In this document: positions 1 through 13,173 of the stretch, piece by piece
Position numbering within the stretch: position 1 is the first letter of the stretch
Layout: the number at the start of each line of letters is the position of its first letter
NCBI RefSeq assembly: GCF_038002345.1
Contig: NZ_JBBOCJ010000001.1
Span: 5,022,001 to 5,086,000 of the forward strand
Length of the DNA stretch: 64,000 bases
DNA from: Paenibacillus sp. FSL M7-0420
GTDB taxonomy: Bacteria > Bacillota > Bacilli > Paenibacillales > Paenibacillaceae
Reading direction: 5' to 3'
Program-made: the position numbers and the translations under genes
Notes under the pieces: model-generated
Seen by the model: the letters and a program-made list of their open reading frames with translations, nothing else
Databases searched by the model: none
Told to the model about the DNA's origin: nothing

Positions 1-1
1 C

Positions 2-610
2 GCTTACGGTGTTCTTATGATGTCTCATATGGCTTCCGCTGAAGTACTGGGGATCGAAGCTCTTAAGATGCAGAGCTACGGAGCACAGGCCGTCATTCTG
101 ATGGATTCCGCAGGAGCCTATCTGCCGCGAGATGTGACCTCGAAAATTCAACACTTGCGCAGCATCCTTAATATCCCTATTGGCTTCCATGCCCATAACA
201 ATCTCGGCCTCGCCATCGGCAATTCACTGGCTGCCGCTGAAGCAGGGGCGACCATTCTGGACGGTACTGCCCGCGGCTTCGGTGCCGGAGCCGGCAATGC
301 CCAGTTGGAAGTGCTGGTAGCGGCACTGCACCATTCCGGCTGGAACACAGGGATTGAACTCTATGCCTTGCTTGAACTGGCTGAACAAGCGGAAATAGCC
401 TTCGCCAAGCCCCCTAAGCTCGGCAGCATGAGTATTGTAAGCGGCATGGCCGGAGTGTTCTCCGGCTTCGTGAAGCCGGTGGAACGGATCGCTAAGGAAT
501 ATCATGTCGATCCCAAGGCGGTCATGGTGGAGCTTGGACGCCGCAAGGTCGTAGCCGGACAGGAGGACCTGATTCTGGAGGCGGCCCTGAACCTGTCACA
601 GCAGGCCTGA
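2..610 (+). CDS. 4-hydroxy-2-oxovalerate aldolase, 3' part (DmpG/MhpE family)
   Basis: The open frame enters from the left edge at base 2 and about 200 residues are visible; the family is usually near 340, so the N-terminal third lies outside the window. The HMGL-like TIM-barrel signature is clear: a metal-binding HAHNNLGLA motif near visible residue 64 and the glycine-rich GFGAGAGN stretch about 30 residues later, followed by the C-terminal helical DmpG-communication region. The family cleaves 4-hydroxy-2-oxoacids to pyruvate and an aldehyde, normally channelled to an acylating aldehyde dehydrogenase whose gene is expected upstream, out of view. Any role in making an acyl group for the neighbouring spore-surface sugars would be a guess. 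It is followed by a strong hairpin at 631-676. Confidence 0.85.
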   Translation, partial: AYGVLMMSHMASAEVLGIEALKMQSYGAQAVILMDSAGAYLPRDVTSKIQHLRSILNIPIGFHAHNNLGLAIGNSLAAAEAGATILDGTARGFGAGAGNAQLEVLVAALHHSGWNTGIELYALLELAEQAEIAFAKPPKLGSMSIVSGMAGVFSGFVKPVERIAKEYHVDPKAVMVELGRRKVVAGQEDLILEAALNLSQQA

Positions 611-630
611 CCGATCCCAACGTTCAACTT

Positions 631-676
631 AATACAAAAGCAGGCAGCTGGAATTCCAGCCGCCTGCTTTTGTATT
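631..676. terminator. bidirectional intrinsic terminator
   Basis: A long inverted repeat lies between two converging genes. The outer arms 631-645 and 662-676 are perfect complements, and an inner GCTGG/CCAGC pair surrounds an AATT loop. CTTTTG-type T runs occur on both strands, so it can end the aldolase (plus) and the glycosyltransferase (minus). Confidence 0.9.
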
Positions 677-680
677 ACTC

Positions 681-1805
681 TCAGCTATTCCGTCTTATAT
701 CCAGAACCTGCTTCAATTCACTCCGCTTGTCAAGCAAGACCTGATCCCCCGGCAGGTAAGCCAAGGCCTGCTCATTATGCTGGTAGGCCTGCTGCCATTC
801 CCCCGCGGCTGCGAAGCAGCGGCTGACCAGGGCATGAGGCAGCCAGGTATAACAAGCCTGGGAGACGGGGCGGTCTCCCGGTCCGGCGGACTGGCGGGCG
901 ATTGCCTGGAGATACCAGTAGATGGCGATGTCCCATTCCCGGCACTCCTCGAAGAACCCGGCGATACTGCAACAGATATCCGCCTGTGGCAATCCGAAGC
1001 TGAATGAGCGGAAGAGGCTGTTCAGTCTAAGCTCTGCTTCGCCCAGTTCCCGGTAACATTCAGACAGCCGTAGACATACTGTAATCCTTTGCTCCTTGCA
1101 GTCACTAGGCTCGCGCATTAACTGTTCATAGGAATCAGCAGCCGCTTGGTAATCCCGGGAATCGAAACATTCATTCGCATATTGGAAGAGCAGCCTTCCT
1201 TGAGCCTTACCTTCCTCAGCGATCCAACGCTTCAGGATTTCCAGGTTGCGCTCCGTATGGACAGCGGATGGACGATGGTCAATATAGATGTCCGTATTCA
1301 TGACGGGGCTTGCACCAATATCCAGTTCCTCATGGACCCGGCCCTGCCAGCGGAAATGCCCGCGTCTGACAACCCGGGGACGCTGCACGGAATGGAACGG
1401 TACGAGAGCGGAAGATGCTTGGTAGAGCTGGGGATATAGCCGGGTCCCCATACATATGACCTCTACCCCCTCTTGTTCATGCGCCAGTTGCTGTTTCAGC
1501 CGGGCCAGCTTCTCCACTTCCGGCGCAGCCAGCAGTTCATCCGCATCCATCCAGATGACATAAGGCATCGTCGCCTGTGAGAAGGAATAGTTGCGGGCGG
1601 CTGCGAAATCCTCATCCCACGCATAAGCAAATACCTTCTCTGTATACCAGCCTGCAACAGTGACAGTTCTGTCAGTCGATCCCGTATCTACAATAATGAT
1701 CTCATCCATTAGATCCCTGACCGAATCCAGACAGCGTCCTAACACAGCTTCTTCGTTCTTCACAATCATACACAGACTGAACAGACACTGCTGTTCTGCT
1801 TCCAT
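681..1805 (-). CDS. GT2 glycosyltransferase with C-terminal TPR repeats
   Basis: 374 residues. The N-terminal GT-A domain (about 8-190) starts with SLCMIVKNEE, has the nucleotide-binding IVDTGSTDRT and the metal-binding MDADE near residue 87. Helical TPR-like repeats fill 200-370. This architecture resembles SunS-like and other protein-O/S-glycosylating GT2 enzymes, which modify Ser, Thr or Cys of proteins in the cytosol. The start is set by AGGAGG seven bases before the ATG. It is downstream of a collagen-like gene on the same strand, so threonines of collagen triplets are plausible acceptors (inference). A hairpin at 1843-1866 separates the two genes, leaving only 37 bases for a private promoter, so expression probably depends on read-through. 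Donor and acceptor are unknown. Confidence 0.85.
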   Translation of the reverse strand: MEAEQQCLFSLCMIVKNEEAVLGRCLDSVRDLMDEIIIVDTGSTDRTVTVAGWYTEKVFAYAWDEDFAAARNYSFSQATMPYVIWMDADELLAAPEVEKLARLKQQLAHEQEGVEVICMGTRLYPQLYQASSALVPFHSVQRPRVVRRGHFRWQGRVHEELDIGASPVMNTDIYIDHRPSAVHTERNLEILKRWIAEEGKAQGRLLFQYANECFDSRDYQAAADSYEQLMREPSDCKEQRITVCLRLSECYRELGEAELRLNSLFRSFSFGLPQADICCSIAGFFEECREWDIAIYWYLQAIARQSAGPGDRPVSQACYTWLPHALVSRCFAAAGEWQQAYQHNEQALAYLPGDQVLLDKRSELKQVLDIRRNS

Positions 1806-1842
1806 CTCCCCGCCTCCTGAGAATGATCAGATACATATAAAG

Positions 1843-1866
1843 AAACCATCCCGTGAAGGATGGTTT
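1843..1866 (-). terminator. intergenic hairpin after collagen-like gene
   Basis: Nine-base perfect stem AAACCATCC/GGATGGTTT with a six-base loop; on the minus strand it is followed by CTTTA. It lies 38 bases after the collagen stop and just before the RBS of the glycosyltransferase, so it probably acts as a partial terminator inside an operon. Confidence 0.6.
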
Positions 1867-1903
1867 CGAAGCTTGCTGAATCGTTGTGCATCACCTTCCA
1901 GGA

Positions 1904-3259
<1,356 letters not shown>

Positions 3260-3291
3260 TTACAGATTTGGATTTCATTCCAGTATGCGTT

Positions 3292-3330
3292 GGGGTCCAT
3301 GCTAAATGTGCATGTACTATGGACACCCCC
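3292..3330 (-). promoter_or_regulatory. inverted repeat upstream of collagen-like gene
   Basis: GTCCAT at 3295-3300 and ATGGAC at 3319-3324 form a dyad with an 18-base gap, extended by GGGG and CCCC. It sits 50-80 bases before the collagen start. A similar dyad beginning with GTCCATGCTA lies at 14509-14537 before another collagen operon. Function unknown; regulator site or 5'-UTR stem are both possible. Confidence 0.35.
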
Positions 3331-3499
3331 GGTCAGCAGCATACTTAATGATTAATATAGTAGTATTCAAGCATACAGGTTTGGTGTGGACTTAGTGGAT
3401 GGCTCCGCTATAATGGGCTTCTCCCTCCACCGAATCTCCTCTGCTCTGTGAATACCAATATATGCCCCAGGTCCGGAATGTGTACATTGTTCATGAACC

Positions 3500-4378
3500 T
3501 TAACCGCCAGCAACAAGAGATTCTTCTGCAATGCTGGTCAAGTATTGCCCGTATGCCAGCTTGTGCAGCGGCCGGGCCAGCTCCAGGAGCTGCTCTCTGG
3601 TGATATATCCTTTATTGAAGGCGATCTCTTCGATACAGGCCACGTACAGTCCTTGCCGCTTCTGGACGGTCTCCACCAGATTGGCTGCCTCCAGAAGCGA
3701 ATCCGGCGTCCCGGTGTCGAGCCAGGCCATTCCCCTGCCGAACAGCTCCACGTTCAGTTGTCCTCTGTTTAAATACTCCAGGTTAACCTCCGTAATCTCG
3801 ATCTCACCACGCCGCGAAGGCTTAATGTGCCTAGCGATCTCTACCACCTGCCGGTCATAGAAATATAGACCCGGCACGGCATAATGGGAGCGGGGATACA
3901 AGGGCTTCTCCTCCAGGGTAACCACTCTGCCTGTGCTGTCAAATTCCACAACGCCATAAGCGGAAGGATCTTGTACCCGGCAGCCGAAGATGGTAGCCCC
4001 TTCCTGCCTCAGACCGGCTCTCTCCAGAATGGAGCTGAAGCTCTGTCCATAGAAGATGTTGTCGCCCAGAATCATGCACACATGATCTGTACCAATGAAT
4101 TCCTCCCCGATCAGAAAGGCCTCGGCAAGTCCGCGCGGCTGCTCCTGCACCGCATATTGACAGGACAATCCGAGCTGTTCGCCGTTGCCCAAAAGATCCT
4201 GAAATAGCCGGATGTCTCTTCCGGTAGAGATAATCAGGATCTCCCGGATGCCTGCCAGCATCAGCACAGACAACGGATAATAGATCATCGGCTTGTCATA
4301 TACCGGCTGCTTGGAGACCGACTTCGTCAACGGATGCAGCCTCGTCCCCGAGCCACCCGCCAGAATGATGCCTTTCAT
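3500..4378 (-). CDS. rfbA: glucose-1-phosphate thymidylyltransferase
   Basis: 292 residues, the usual RfbA/RmlA length. It makes dTDP-glucose from dTTP and glucose-1-phosphate, the entry step to dTDP-rhamnose and related deoxysugars. The N-terminal signature [18 protein letters not shown], the [14 protein letters not shown] segment, [10 protein letters not shown] and LGDNIFYG are present. The frame opens further upstream with a GTG at 4420, but the ATG at 4378 immediately precedes the conserved motif and has GGGAG nine bases upstream, so it is chosen. No rfbB, rfbC or rfbD is in the window; the dTDP-glucose must be used directly or converted by enzymes encoded elsewhere. Isolated between collagen-like genes. 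Confidence 0.95.
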   Translation of the reverse strand: MKGIILAGGSGTRLHPLTKSVSKQPVYDKPMIYYPLSVLMLAGIREILIISTGRDIRLFQDLLGNGEQLGLSCQYAVQEQPRGLAEAFLIGEEFIGTDHVCMILGDNIFYGQSFSSILERAGLRQEGATIFGCRVQDPSAYGVVEFDSTGRVVTLEEKPLYPRSHYAVPGLYFYDRQVVEIARHIKPSRRGEIEITEVNLEYLNRGQLNVELFGRGMAWLDTGTPDSLLEAANLVETVQKRQGLYVACIEEIAFNKGYITREQLLELARPLHKLAYGQYLTSIAEESLVAGG

Positions 4379-4432
4379 CAGACCACGCTCCCAATTCTTA
4401 TCATTTCTACCCTTGTCCACTTGATATAGAGT

Positions 4433-4478
4433 TGAAGATCAACGCCCTGCCTCCTGGAACCGCAAGGGTTGATCTTCA
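4433..4478 (-). terminator. hairpin after collagen/propeller gene
   Basis: Arms 4433-4442 (TGAAGATCAA) and 4469-4478 are perfect complements, with inner CCCT/AGGG. It lies 31 bases beyond the stop of the collagen/beta-propeller gene; the T run is weak. Confidence 0.65.
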
Positions 4479-4508
4479 TTAGCATTATTGAATCACTGTG
4501 CTGCACTT

Positions 4509-6848
4509 CTATTTGCTCTGTGTCTTGTATTTTCCGCTAGAGAAACTGTAATATAGCGGCAGAAGAGCAGGATCCATGTTTGGATTATAATTAATGGTCC
4601 GGATCGAGAAATCCGCCATGCTAATAATATAAATGTTCTCCCAACCGGTATTAACTAGATATTGGCTGTCGCCAGTGAAATTTAGTGCGCCCAGTTTGAA
4701 GATATCTGTCATTGGAATAGTGTGTGTCGTCTGATTGCTGGTTGATATCAGCTTAAGCTCCTGGGTTCCCTGTACACACACCCATCGTTCATCCGGTGAC
4801 AGAATGATCGTATACTGATTGCTAGGCCCACGCCAGTTGTTTAATAAGTTACCATTAATATCGATACGGCTAACATTCAATGGGTTGTGGTTGTCAGGAG
4901 TTTCACCATTGTCCATGATATAGGATTCGCCGGAGTTTAACTCCCTAATCCCCCATGTGCTGTTATGGCCAGTCGAAGGCCTTGAGCCAGTGTTACTGAA
5001 ATTCCCAATCTCTGCGTAGACGTAGAAAGTGTTCTTCATGGACGGGGTCAGCCGCACTTCCATACTGTCAGGCGTAACCACGAGCGGATTGGAGTAAGCC
5101 GTTCTTTCCAATGCGACCGGATAAGCTCCGAAGATATTCTCGGTAAGCATTCCTGTAGCAATCTCATACGCATGAACTGCCGGATTATATTGACCCCCAA
5201 CGAGTAAGAAAAAAGCATAACGGCTGTCAGGGGAAACCGCTGAGTATTGTACAACGGATGTCGTGGTGAAGGTATCAATAATACTTCCATTGGCCAGATC
5301 AAAGACAATCGTCTGCACATTTCTGGTCGATATAAAAAGATGGCGCTGATCAGGTGCCAATAGCAGATCAAATACTTGCGTATCCGGGTTTAAATCCACT
5401 GTCCAATCAACGGCACGGGATTGAATATTGAACCGGTACAATTTATCTATGACCGCATAGTAAATGTACTTGCCGTCTACTGAGGCTGCATAAGCTACTT
5501 GCCCTAAGAGCAAGTTGATACTAGGATCTACAGGGATTAATTGTATGGTAGCCGACCGGGCATCCAAGATTGCAACCCCACCATCCTGCAGAAAATAAGC
5601 CGTTGCCTCGCTGACAACATAAGGTGTCCCGCTGCCCATTACCTCTGCCGCCAGATACCGGTTCTCCATAATCAGAGAGAGCGTACTCGGAATATTCAAG
5701 TCAATTTGCACTTGAACGGAGTAGACTCCCGGTCCGGCTTCTGGGATTTGCGTCAGGCTGAACGGGAATTGCACACTGGCTCTTTTGCCGGGATCAGCTT
5801 CACCGTTGCCATAGCCTTGGACGATGGACCGGAACTCAAACCTGCGGATCACTGTATTATTATAGAGAATATAAATTGAAAGAGGAATTCGGACAGCTTC
5901 TGCCAGCGGAAGATAAGAGACACGGAGATCCCCTTGTAGTTGTACGCGTTGTCCGGCCTTCGTCTGCAATGTATCCAGGGTGAGAACCGTTTGTAGCTCA
6001 GAGGTCAATACCTGTGAATCCGCACGATATTGATATAAGGGAGAGGGCACGGATTCGCCTGTCGCTCCGGTTGCACCGGCAGAACCTGCTGGTCCTGTTG
6101 GGCCTTTGCTGCCAGTACCTGTCGGTCCCGGTGCGCCCAGCAGACCTTCCTCCCCTTGTGAGCCTTGCGGTCCTTTGACACTATAGCCTGTAGTCCCTGT
6201 TACGGCTATTCCGGTTGCACCGGTAGGACCAATTCCTGTCATCCCTGTCATCCCGGTCAGACCAGTCGGACCGTAACCTGCTGTGCCTGTGAAGCTTGCG
6301 GGAAGCCCAGGTTCGCCTGTATCTCCTGTCGGACCGGTCGCTCCGAACCCTGTTGCCCCTGTCACGCCCTTGTTGCCGTAATTACCGCCGCCTCCCCTCG
6401 TACCTTGGGTGCCAGTCGTTCCAGTCGGGCCGGTCGGACCGGTACGCCCCGTGGCGGCTCTAACGGCTTGAACAGAAGCTATCCCTGCAACAGCTCTGCC
6501 TATAGAAGGATCGGCCTGGACGTTAATATAGCTGACGACCCGGGCCCGTATAGTGTACGCATACGTTCCCGGATTCGCCGAATGATTGACCGTGACTTGT
6601 AAGGTTCTGGTAGTCTCTCCCGTTCCGGTATGGGACAGCGTCACCAGTTGAGTCTGCAGTACACTGCCGGAGAGCATCGTTTCCAGCTCAATCCGCAGCA
6701 AGGATGGACCGGAAGTCACTGCGTGGAAGACAACAGGTATCTGGAACGTTACATGCGCCTTAGGCTGCGCTGTAACAATGTCAAGGGTCTCTGCCAGGTG
6801 AATAGCCGGTCCTGGTGTTCCGAGAGGGAGAGTGGTTAGATTCGACAT
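4509..6848 (-). CDS. collagen-like protein with C-terminal beta-propeller
   Basis: 779 residues, four regions: an N-terminal beta domain (1-133) with the family signature [12 protein letters not shown]; a G-X-Y collagen region (about 136-270); a beta-sandwich, BclA-C-like segment (about 275-425); and a C-terminal region (about 430-775) of repeated beta-blades with motifs such as [24 protein letters not shown] and [12 protein letters not shown], as in YVTN/WD40-like propellers. No signal peptide. An in-frame GTG precedes the chosen ATG; the paralogue at 9514-11862 starts at this ATG, with AAGGCGGTGA upstream in both. It is last in a three-gene collagen cassette, 31 bases after the previous gene. 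The propeller probably presents a binding surface at the fibre tip (inference). Confidence 0.88.
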   Translation of the reverse strand: MSNLTTLPLGTPGPAIHLAETLDIVTAQPKAHVTFQIPVVFHAVTSGPSLLRIELETMLSGSVLQTQLVTLSHTGTGETTRTLQVTVNHSANPGTYAYTIRARVVSYINVQADPSIGRAVAGIASVQAVRAATGRTGPTGPTGTTGTQGTRGGGGNYGNKGVTGATGFGATGPTGDTGEPGLPASFTGTAGYGPTGLTGMTGMTGIGPTGATGIAVTGTTGYSVKGPQGSQGEEGLLGAPGPTGTGSKGPTGPAGSAGATGATGESVPSPLYQYRADSQVLTSELQTVLTLDTLQTKAGQRVQLQGDLRVSYLPLAEAVRIPLSIYILYNNTVIRRFEFRSIVQGYGNGEADPGKRASVQFPFSLTQIPEAGPGVYSVQVQIDLNIPSTLSLIMENRYLAAEVMGSGTPYVVSEATAYFLQDGGVAILDARSATIQLIPVDPSINLLLGQVAYAASVDGKYIYYAVIDKLYRFNIQSRAVDWTVDLNPDTQVFDLLLAPDQRHLFISTRNVQTIVFDLANGSIIDTFTTTSVVQYSAVSPDSRYAFFLLVGGQYNPAVHAYEIATGMLTENIFGAYPVALERTAYSNPLVVTPDSMEVRLTPSMKNTFYVYAEIGNFSNTGSRPSTGHNSTWGIRELNSGESYIMDNGETPDNHNPLNVSRIDINGNLLNNWRGPSNQYTIILSPDERWVCVQGTQELKLISTSNQTTHTIPMTDIFKLGALNFTGDSQYLVNTGWENIYIISMADFSIRTINYNPNMDPALLPLYYSFSSGKYKTQSK

Positions 6849-6879
6849 CACTTCACCGCCTTTGATATTTTCTGCAACA

Positions 6880-8088
6880 TCAGATGCTGTCAGGTATTAC
6901 CGTTGAAGATAAGGTGCATTGATCAATATAGACATTCCCTTGGTCTTGTTGATCACCAACAACAAGTATTGATAACGACATAGTCGTTGCTGAGCCATCA
7001 TACATAACGTAGAACGGTATAACCTGCGCAATTCGAAGTAATCCCGTTTGTTTCTGCCAGTAATCAGTATACTGATACAATGTGTCCCCAGCCGTATCAG
7101 TAAGTGTGATCGTTATCTCAATCCCGTTATTTCCTATATTAGGATTATTACGATACTGAACTCCTACACCCCCCTCTATTTGGCAACGGCTGCTTCCAGG
7201 ATTCACCGGGAGAGATGCAATCAAGAAAGGCTCATTATAATTCACTGTGATAGAGGGCTGGCTTCTTGTGTAAGTTAATGTTGGAATAAAAACTTCAATC
7301 GCTCCTGCTCCTGTGGGCCCTCTGGCACCTTCCGGCCCAGGATCTCCCTGCTCACTGCCTGCCCCGGGCGGACCCGTGAAGCCTGTGGGCCCAGTTCCAC
7401 CAGTTGGCCCAGTGTCCCCTGTTACTCCAGGACCGGTGGCTCCGACCGCCCCCATACCTGTAAGACCTGTTGCTCCAGTGACTCCTATTCCGGTGGCTCC
7501 GGTGGCTCCGGTAGGTCCATTGAGTGCTCCTATATAAGCTGTTTCCCCTGTGGGTCCTGTTGGACCTGTCAGGCCGGTTGGTCCTGTATTCGAGGGGCCA
7601 TTCTCTCCAATTGTCCCGTCGCCACCAGATAGACCGGTACGTCCGGTTAGACCAGTGGGTCCTGTTGGACCTGGAGGACCTATAGGACCGTTGAATATAA
7701 CAGGCCCTGGTCCCGTCTGGACCAGAGGGGAGCCGACCCGAATGTCAGAAGCGATGTTCTGGTAATGCAGCAGTTTCATTCTCAGCTCGTATTGATGAAT
7801 ACCTACAGGCAGTTCATCGGTGAATCTGACGGCAGCTTCAGTCTGAACAAGGCCGGCGGCCAAGGCTGTTGATTCTATCGATACACCCCGCGTTTCAACA
7901 AGTGCATTTGCCCTCCATAGTTCAACATTCAGGTGCAGATGATAATAACCAGTGGACAGAATATCCAGCAGCAATGGAATCGACAACTGCAATTCCGCAG
8001 ATCCATATGGCTGCTCCACGTCTGTCCGGATATCTGTAAGCACCAGCATATTGCCGGCTCCAAGGGGGAGCGATGAATAGATGTTCAT
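6880..8088 (-). CDS. collagen-like exosporium protein
   Basis: 402 residues: N-terminal beta domain (1-130; starts [12 protein letters not shown], contains [16 protein letters not shown]), collagen region (about 135-272) rich in GPTGPTG and GATGATG, and a C-terminal beta domain (about 275-402). The frame is open to 8199, but the paralogue at 11894-13108 begins exactly at the ATG at 8088, which has AAAGGAG upstream; the longer start would overlap the preceding gene. Middle gene of cassette 1. The stretch around its start is nearly identical in DNA to that of the paralogue (see the gene-conversion finding). No signal peptide; probably a spore-surface fibre protein. Confidence 0.88.
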   Translation of the reverse strand: MNIYSSLPLGAGNMLVLTDIRTDVEQPYGSAELQLSIPLLLDILSTGYYHLHLNVELWRANALVETRGVSIESTALAAGLVQTEAAVRFTDELPVGIHQYELRMKLLHYQNIASDIRVGSPLVQTGPGPVIFNGPIGPPGPTGPTGLTGRTGLSGGDGTIGENGPSNTGPTGLTGPTGPTGETAYIGALNGPTGATGATGIGVTGATGLTGMGAVGATGPGVTGDTGPTGGTGPTGFTGPPGAGSEQGDPGPEGARGPTGAGAIEVFIPTLTYTRSQPSITVNYNEPFLIASLPVNPGSSRCQIEGGVGVQYRNNPNIGNNGIEITITLTDTAGDTLYQYTDYWQKQTGLLRIAQVIPFYVMYDGSATTMSLSILVVGDQQDQGNVYIDQCTLSSTVIPDSI

Positions 8089-8152
8089 ATTTATATCAAC
8101 TCCTTTATTTCTCAGATGCTGTTCTTCTGTTACGGCTTCTTGAACAGACAGA

Positions 8153-9385
8153 TCAGTTCCCTCTTCGGAATACCTTTGCAGTTGCGTTAAATGATTCATA
8201 GCGGATGGTTGTATTGGGAGTTATTGAATTAGCTGAAGCCGACAACGTGTAGCTGTGAAGACCTAATGGCGGATGATCATCAATGGCATAGAAGAACAGC
8301 GACTGTTCGGAAGGAATGGAATTAGATGATGGATCATTCGAATAATTATAGAACAACATCCAATTAAACAAAGCGCCTTCAGGAAGGTTAACTCCATCAC
8401 GTTGTATCAGATAAACAATATAATTGCTGTAATTGTAATCAGAGGGATTCCCGTAGCTGATCTGTAAAGTGCCAGCTACAACTACACATTGATCAGTCGA
8501 GGTAACCAGTACTGGCGGAAGTTGGCCTACAAGTTCACTTTCTTCTGGACTGCTCGACAGCAGAGCATCACTCACAACTACCGGCAATGCACGGCTGGGT
8601 CCGGTTACACCTGTGGGGCCCGTTGTCCCTGTATTTCCGGTATATCCTGAACCAGGACCTGTGTACCCGGTCGCCCCCCTTTCTCCAGCCGTTCCTGTCG
8701 GGCCTTGCAGTCCATACCCTGTCATACCCGTGGCTCCGATTCCTGTCATTCCCGTTGGACCGGCAGGTCCTACCCCGGTAGCTCCCGTAGGGCCCGTTGG
8801 TCCGGTTGCGCTCCCCGATCCGGTTGCCACAACCACGCCCGTAGCTCCAGTGGGTCCCTTAGGTCCCTTAGGTCCCATGATGCCAGGGCCGGTTGTACCG
8901 GTCGGACCGATGCTCCCGGTCAGACCTTTAGGCCCCCGTGTACCACGTGGACCTTGCGAACCTGTAGGTCCGGTCGGACCGATATCATCCTCGTCAGCCG
9001 CCACTCCTTGTACAGAGACTGTAGGGAGGCCGGCCAGCGGATTGACCGCAATATTCTGTGAAGAAAGAACCTTCAGCTCCACTTCAAAGGATTGCCCCCC
9101 TTGACCGAAGCTCCCTGTAATAATTGCATTCACATCCGCAATTAGCGCTTCCCCTGCGTTGCCGCTGCCGATATAAGGCTCGGTCAGAGTCTGAAGCATC
9201 ATTCCGTCTTTCAGAATAGATAGCCCGATGATCAGATGATAATTGCCGGTCGCCGCCGGCTTGAACGACAGCGGCACACTGAAATCAATTTGGAACGAGG
9301 GATGACTCTCTTCCAGCAATACCGGACTTGCCAGCCGGATTGCCGGTCCCGGACTTCCCAGTTGCACCGGAATTAACGATGACAT
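8153..9385 (-). CDS. collagen-like exosporium protein, first gene of cassette 1
   Basis: 410 residues: N-terminal beta domain (1-132) with [18 protein letters not shown] and [11 protein letters not shown], collagen region (about 134-276; [10 protein letters not shown], with Lys-containing [10 protein letters not shown]), then a C-terminal beta domain (about 280-410). The N-terminal domain is related to those of the next two genes through the shared LxLGxPGPAxxL opening and a QNIA motif. It is 77% or so alike by eye to the paralogue at 13174-14403, whose first 45 residues are almost the same. Sixty-four bases separate it from the next cassette gene. Function by analogy: structural spore-surface protein, O-glycosylated at Thr (inference). 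Confidence 0.88.
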   Translation of the reverse strand: MSSLIPVQLGSPGPAIRLASPVLLEESHPSFQIDFSVPLSFKPAATGNYHLIIGLSILKDGMMLQTLTEPYIGSGNAGEALIADVNAIITGSFGQGGQSFEVELKVLSSQNIAVNPLAGLPTVSVQGVAADEDDIGPTGPTGSQGPRGTRGPKGLTGSIGPTGTTGPGIMGPKGPKGPTGATGVVVATGSGSATGPTGPTGATGVGPAGPTGMTGIGATGMTGYGLQGPTGTAGERGATGYTGPGSGYTGNTGTTGPTGVTGPSRALPVVVSDALLSSSPEESELVGQLPPVLVTSTDQCVVVAGTLQISYGNPSDYNYSNYIVYLIQRDGVNLPEGALFNWMLFYNYSNDPSSNSIPSEQSLFFYAIDDHPPLGLHSYTLSASANSITPNTTIRYESFNATAKVFRRGN

Positions 9386-9444
9386 ATGGACACAACCCTT
9401 CTTTCACTTTATAGTCCGCCTTGTCTATAGGGTGTAAAAAGAGA

Positions 9445-9481
9445 ATCAATCCCCATAGTTTCAGAAACCACGGGGATTGAT
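9445..9481 (-). terminator. intrinsic terminator between the two collagen cassettes
   Basis: Ten-base perfect stem ATCAATCCCC/GGGGATTGAT with inner GTTTC/GAAAC, followed on the minus strand by TCTCTTTTTA. It closes the transcript of cassette 2 and isolates cassette 1, whose promoter must lie in the 60 bases between here and 9385, unless read-through is used. Confidence 0.85.
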
Positions 9482-9513
9482 CTAAGCGTTATTCGTCATG
9501 CACGATCCTCGTT

Positions 9514-11862
9514 TTACTTACTTTGCGTTTTATAAGCTCCGCTGGATAGGGTGTAGTTCATCGGCCGATTAGCAGGTTCTGGTGGAAGGTCAAAGGTTCT
9601 TACTGAACGATCCTGCAAGCTTATCGTGTAAATATGTTGAGTTGCTATAACAACTAGAAAACGGCTGTCTCTTGTGAAGCTGACTCCTCCCCTGAAGTTT
9701 TGAACCGTTAGTAAGGGGAGTTCACTTCCAAATAAATTATCGGTATTAAGTAAAAAGAGCCCATCTTCACTTTGGATGCAGACAAACTGCTCATCCGGTG
9801 ATAGAACCAAGGAGTATACTCGTGCGTTAAGTGCTGCGTAAGAAGGAATATCGCTTTCAGAGGGGCCAAGAAGACTGGCTTTAGAAATTTGCGGCAGGGT
9901 ATTTGGATCTGCCCCGTTATCTATAGTTATAAATTTCCCGTTCACTAACTGCACAATTCCCCAGGCGCCGTTGCTACCAATTAATGTTTTGAGACCCTTG
10001 TTATTGAAGTTACCAATCTCTGCGTAGGCATAAAAGACATCTGCCCGACCTGGAGTAAACCGTACCTCACTACTGTCAGGTGACACTACCAGCGGGTTGG
10101 AGTAGCCCGGATACAATTGAGGCTGAATAGGATACAATCCATTGAAGATATTCCGTTCCAGTTTACCTTGGGGAATGTTATAGGCATGAACCTCACCGGT
10201 ATAAATATAGAAGAAGACATAACTGCTGTCTGGAGAAGCTGCGGAGAAGAGAACGTTTGATTCCAGCGTCAGCGTTCGGACGGTAACCCTGTTCACCAGA
10301 TCATACACCTGCACCTGGGGACTGGCTTCATCCGAGATGAACAGATATCTCTGGTCAGGCGTAAGCAGCAAATCTGTTGCCTGCATATCCTGATTCAGAT
10401 CGATTTCCCAGTTCTTCACTTGAGCCTCTGTATCGAACTGGTACAACCTGTCTTGTACCGCGTAGTAAATCTCACTGCCTGCTGAAGCGGCATAAGCTGC
10501 GTTCCCGTGATACTGGATATTGGGGTCCAACGGAACCGACAGGATGGGACCCACTAATGCATTGATCGTCTGCACCCCGCCCGCAGCCAGAAAATAAGCG
10601 GATTCCTCACGGAAAAACGAGATATCGCCATCAGTCACCTCCGCCACAAAGTACCGGCTCTCCACCGTCATCGACAATTCATTTTGCGTTTGCAGTTCAA
10701 CTGGGTTCTGCTTCAAATATGCAGTATATACTCCTGTACCAGGTCCGGGGATATGCGTCAGGGTAAAAGGAATCTGAATGCTCGCCCGTTCTCCCGGATC
10801 GGCTAGGCTCCCATAACCCTGGACAATAGTCTGGAAGTTAAACGAACGAAAAAAGGACATACCGTTTCCAGAGTTATAAGAAAAACCAACAGTAATAGAA
10901 ATTCTTGAACCTGTTGAGCGCGGGAGATATGTGATACGGAAATTCCCCTTTAATAGAACGCGTTGTCCAGCCTCGGTATGCACCGAGTCTAGTTCGATAA
11001 AACTTTCCGCGGAGAAACTCAACGCCACCGGATCGGTACGATATTGATATTGGACAGGTGGCAGTGGTTCGCCAGTTGAGCCGGTTGGACCTGTCGGACC
11101 AGACGGCCCCCTTGGGCCTGGGCCCATGGTTCCTGTCGGTCCCGTCGCTCCTTGCGGACCTTGCTCTCCTGACGCGCCCGTCTCTCCCTTCACACTATTA
11201 CCTGTCGCTCCTGTCACAGCATTACCGGTTGCACCTGTCGGGCCTACTACGGTCAAGCCCGTCGTCCCGGTTGGACCAGTTGGACCAGTGCCGATTCCGC
11301 CAGTGACACTTGCAGGAGGCCCTGGTTCACCTGTATCTCCTGTGGGACCGGTCGCTCCGTATCCTGTAGCTCCTGTCACGCCCTTGTTACCGTAACCGCC
11401 GCCGCCGCCCCGACCACCTTGGGTACCAGTCGTTCCAGTAGGACCCGTCGGACCGGTTATGCCTGTGGCGGCCCGAACTGCCTGAACAGAAGCTATCCCT
11501 GCAACGGCTCTGCCTATAGAAGGATCGGACTTGATGTTAATATAACTGACTACCCGAGCTCGTATAGTGTAGGCATACGTTCCCGGATAAGCCGGATGGT
11601 TGACCGTAATTTGTATCGTTCTGGCAGTCTCTTCAGTGCCATTATGGGATAGTGTCACCAGTTGAGTCTGCAACACACTGCCGGAGAGCATCGTTTCCAG
11701 TTCGATCCGCAACAGGGATTCGCCTGGAGAGCTGCTCTGGAACACAACAGGGATATGAAAGGTCACATGTGCCTGAGGCAGAGCTGCAGTGATCTCGAGC
11801 GTCTCCGCCAGGTGAACAGCCGGGCCCGGCGCCCCCAAAGGGAGAGTGGTTAGATTAGACAT
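9514..11862 (-). CDS. collagen-like protein with C-terminal beta-propeller (paralogue)
   Basis: 782 residues with the same order as the 4509-6848 protein: N-terminal beta domain (1-133; [31 protein letters not shown]), collagen region (about 135-270), a beta-sandwich (about 275-425) and repeated propeller blades (about 430-778; [35 protein letters not shown]). Both paralogues end in [10 protein letters not shown] or [10 protein letters not shown], so the last strand is under constraint. ATG at 11862 preceded by AAGGCGGTGA. Third gene of cassette 2, closed by the terminator at 9445-9481. Its function is unknown beyond a likely surface-displayed, glycosylated fibre with a globular tip. Confidence 0.88.
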   Translation of the reverse strand: MSNLTTLPLGAPGPAVHLAETLEITAALPQAHVTFHIPVVFQSSSPGESLLRIELETMLSGSVLQTQLVTLSHNGTEETARTIQITVNHPAYPGTYAYTIRARVVSYINIKSDPSIGRAVAGIASVQAVRAATGITGPTGPTGTTGTQGGRGGGGGYGNKGVTGATGYGATGPTGDTGEPGPPASVTGGIGTGPTGPTGTTGLTVVGPTGATGNAVTGATGNSVKGETGASGEQGPQGATGPTGTMGPGPRGPSGPTGPTGSTGEPLPPVQYQYRTDPVALSFSAESFIELDSVHTEAGQRVLLKGNFRITYLPRSTGSRISITVGFSYNSGNGMSFFRSFNFQTIVQGYGSLADPGERASIQIPFTLTHIPGPGTGVYTAYLKQNPVELQTQNELSMTVESRYFVAEVTDGDISFFREESAYFLAAGGVQTINALVGPILSVPLDPNIQYHGNAAYAASAGSEIYYAVQDRLYQFDTEAQVKNWEIDLNQDMQATDLLLTPDQRYLFISDEASPQVQVYDLVNRVTVRTLTLESNVLFSAASPDSSYVFFYIYTGEVHAYNIPQGKLERNIFNGLYPIQPQLYPGYSNPLVVSPDSSEVRFTPGRADVFYAYAEIGNFNNKGLKTLIGSNGAWGIVQLVNGKFITIDNGADPNTLPQISKASLLGPSESDIPSYAALNARVYSLVLSPDEQFVCIQSEDGLFLLNTDNLFGSELPLLTVQNFRGGVSFTRDSRFLVVIATQHIYTISLQDRSVRTFDLPPEPANRPMNYTLSSGAYKTQSK

Positions 11863-11893
11863 ACTTTCACCGCCTTAGATATTTTCCGCAATA

Positions 11894-13108
<1,215 letters not shown>

Positions 13109-13173
13109 ATTTATATCAACTCCTTTATTTCTCAGATGCTGTTCTTCTGTAACAGTTTCATATCGGTGCAGTC

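Noticed and set aside
8089..8199. Upstream extension of the 6880 collagen gene to 8199
   Set aside because: The paralogue starts at the equivalent of 8088, the RBS is placed for that ATG, and the extension would overlap the previous gene.
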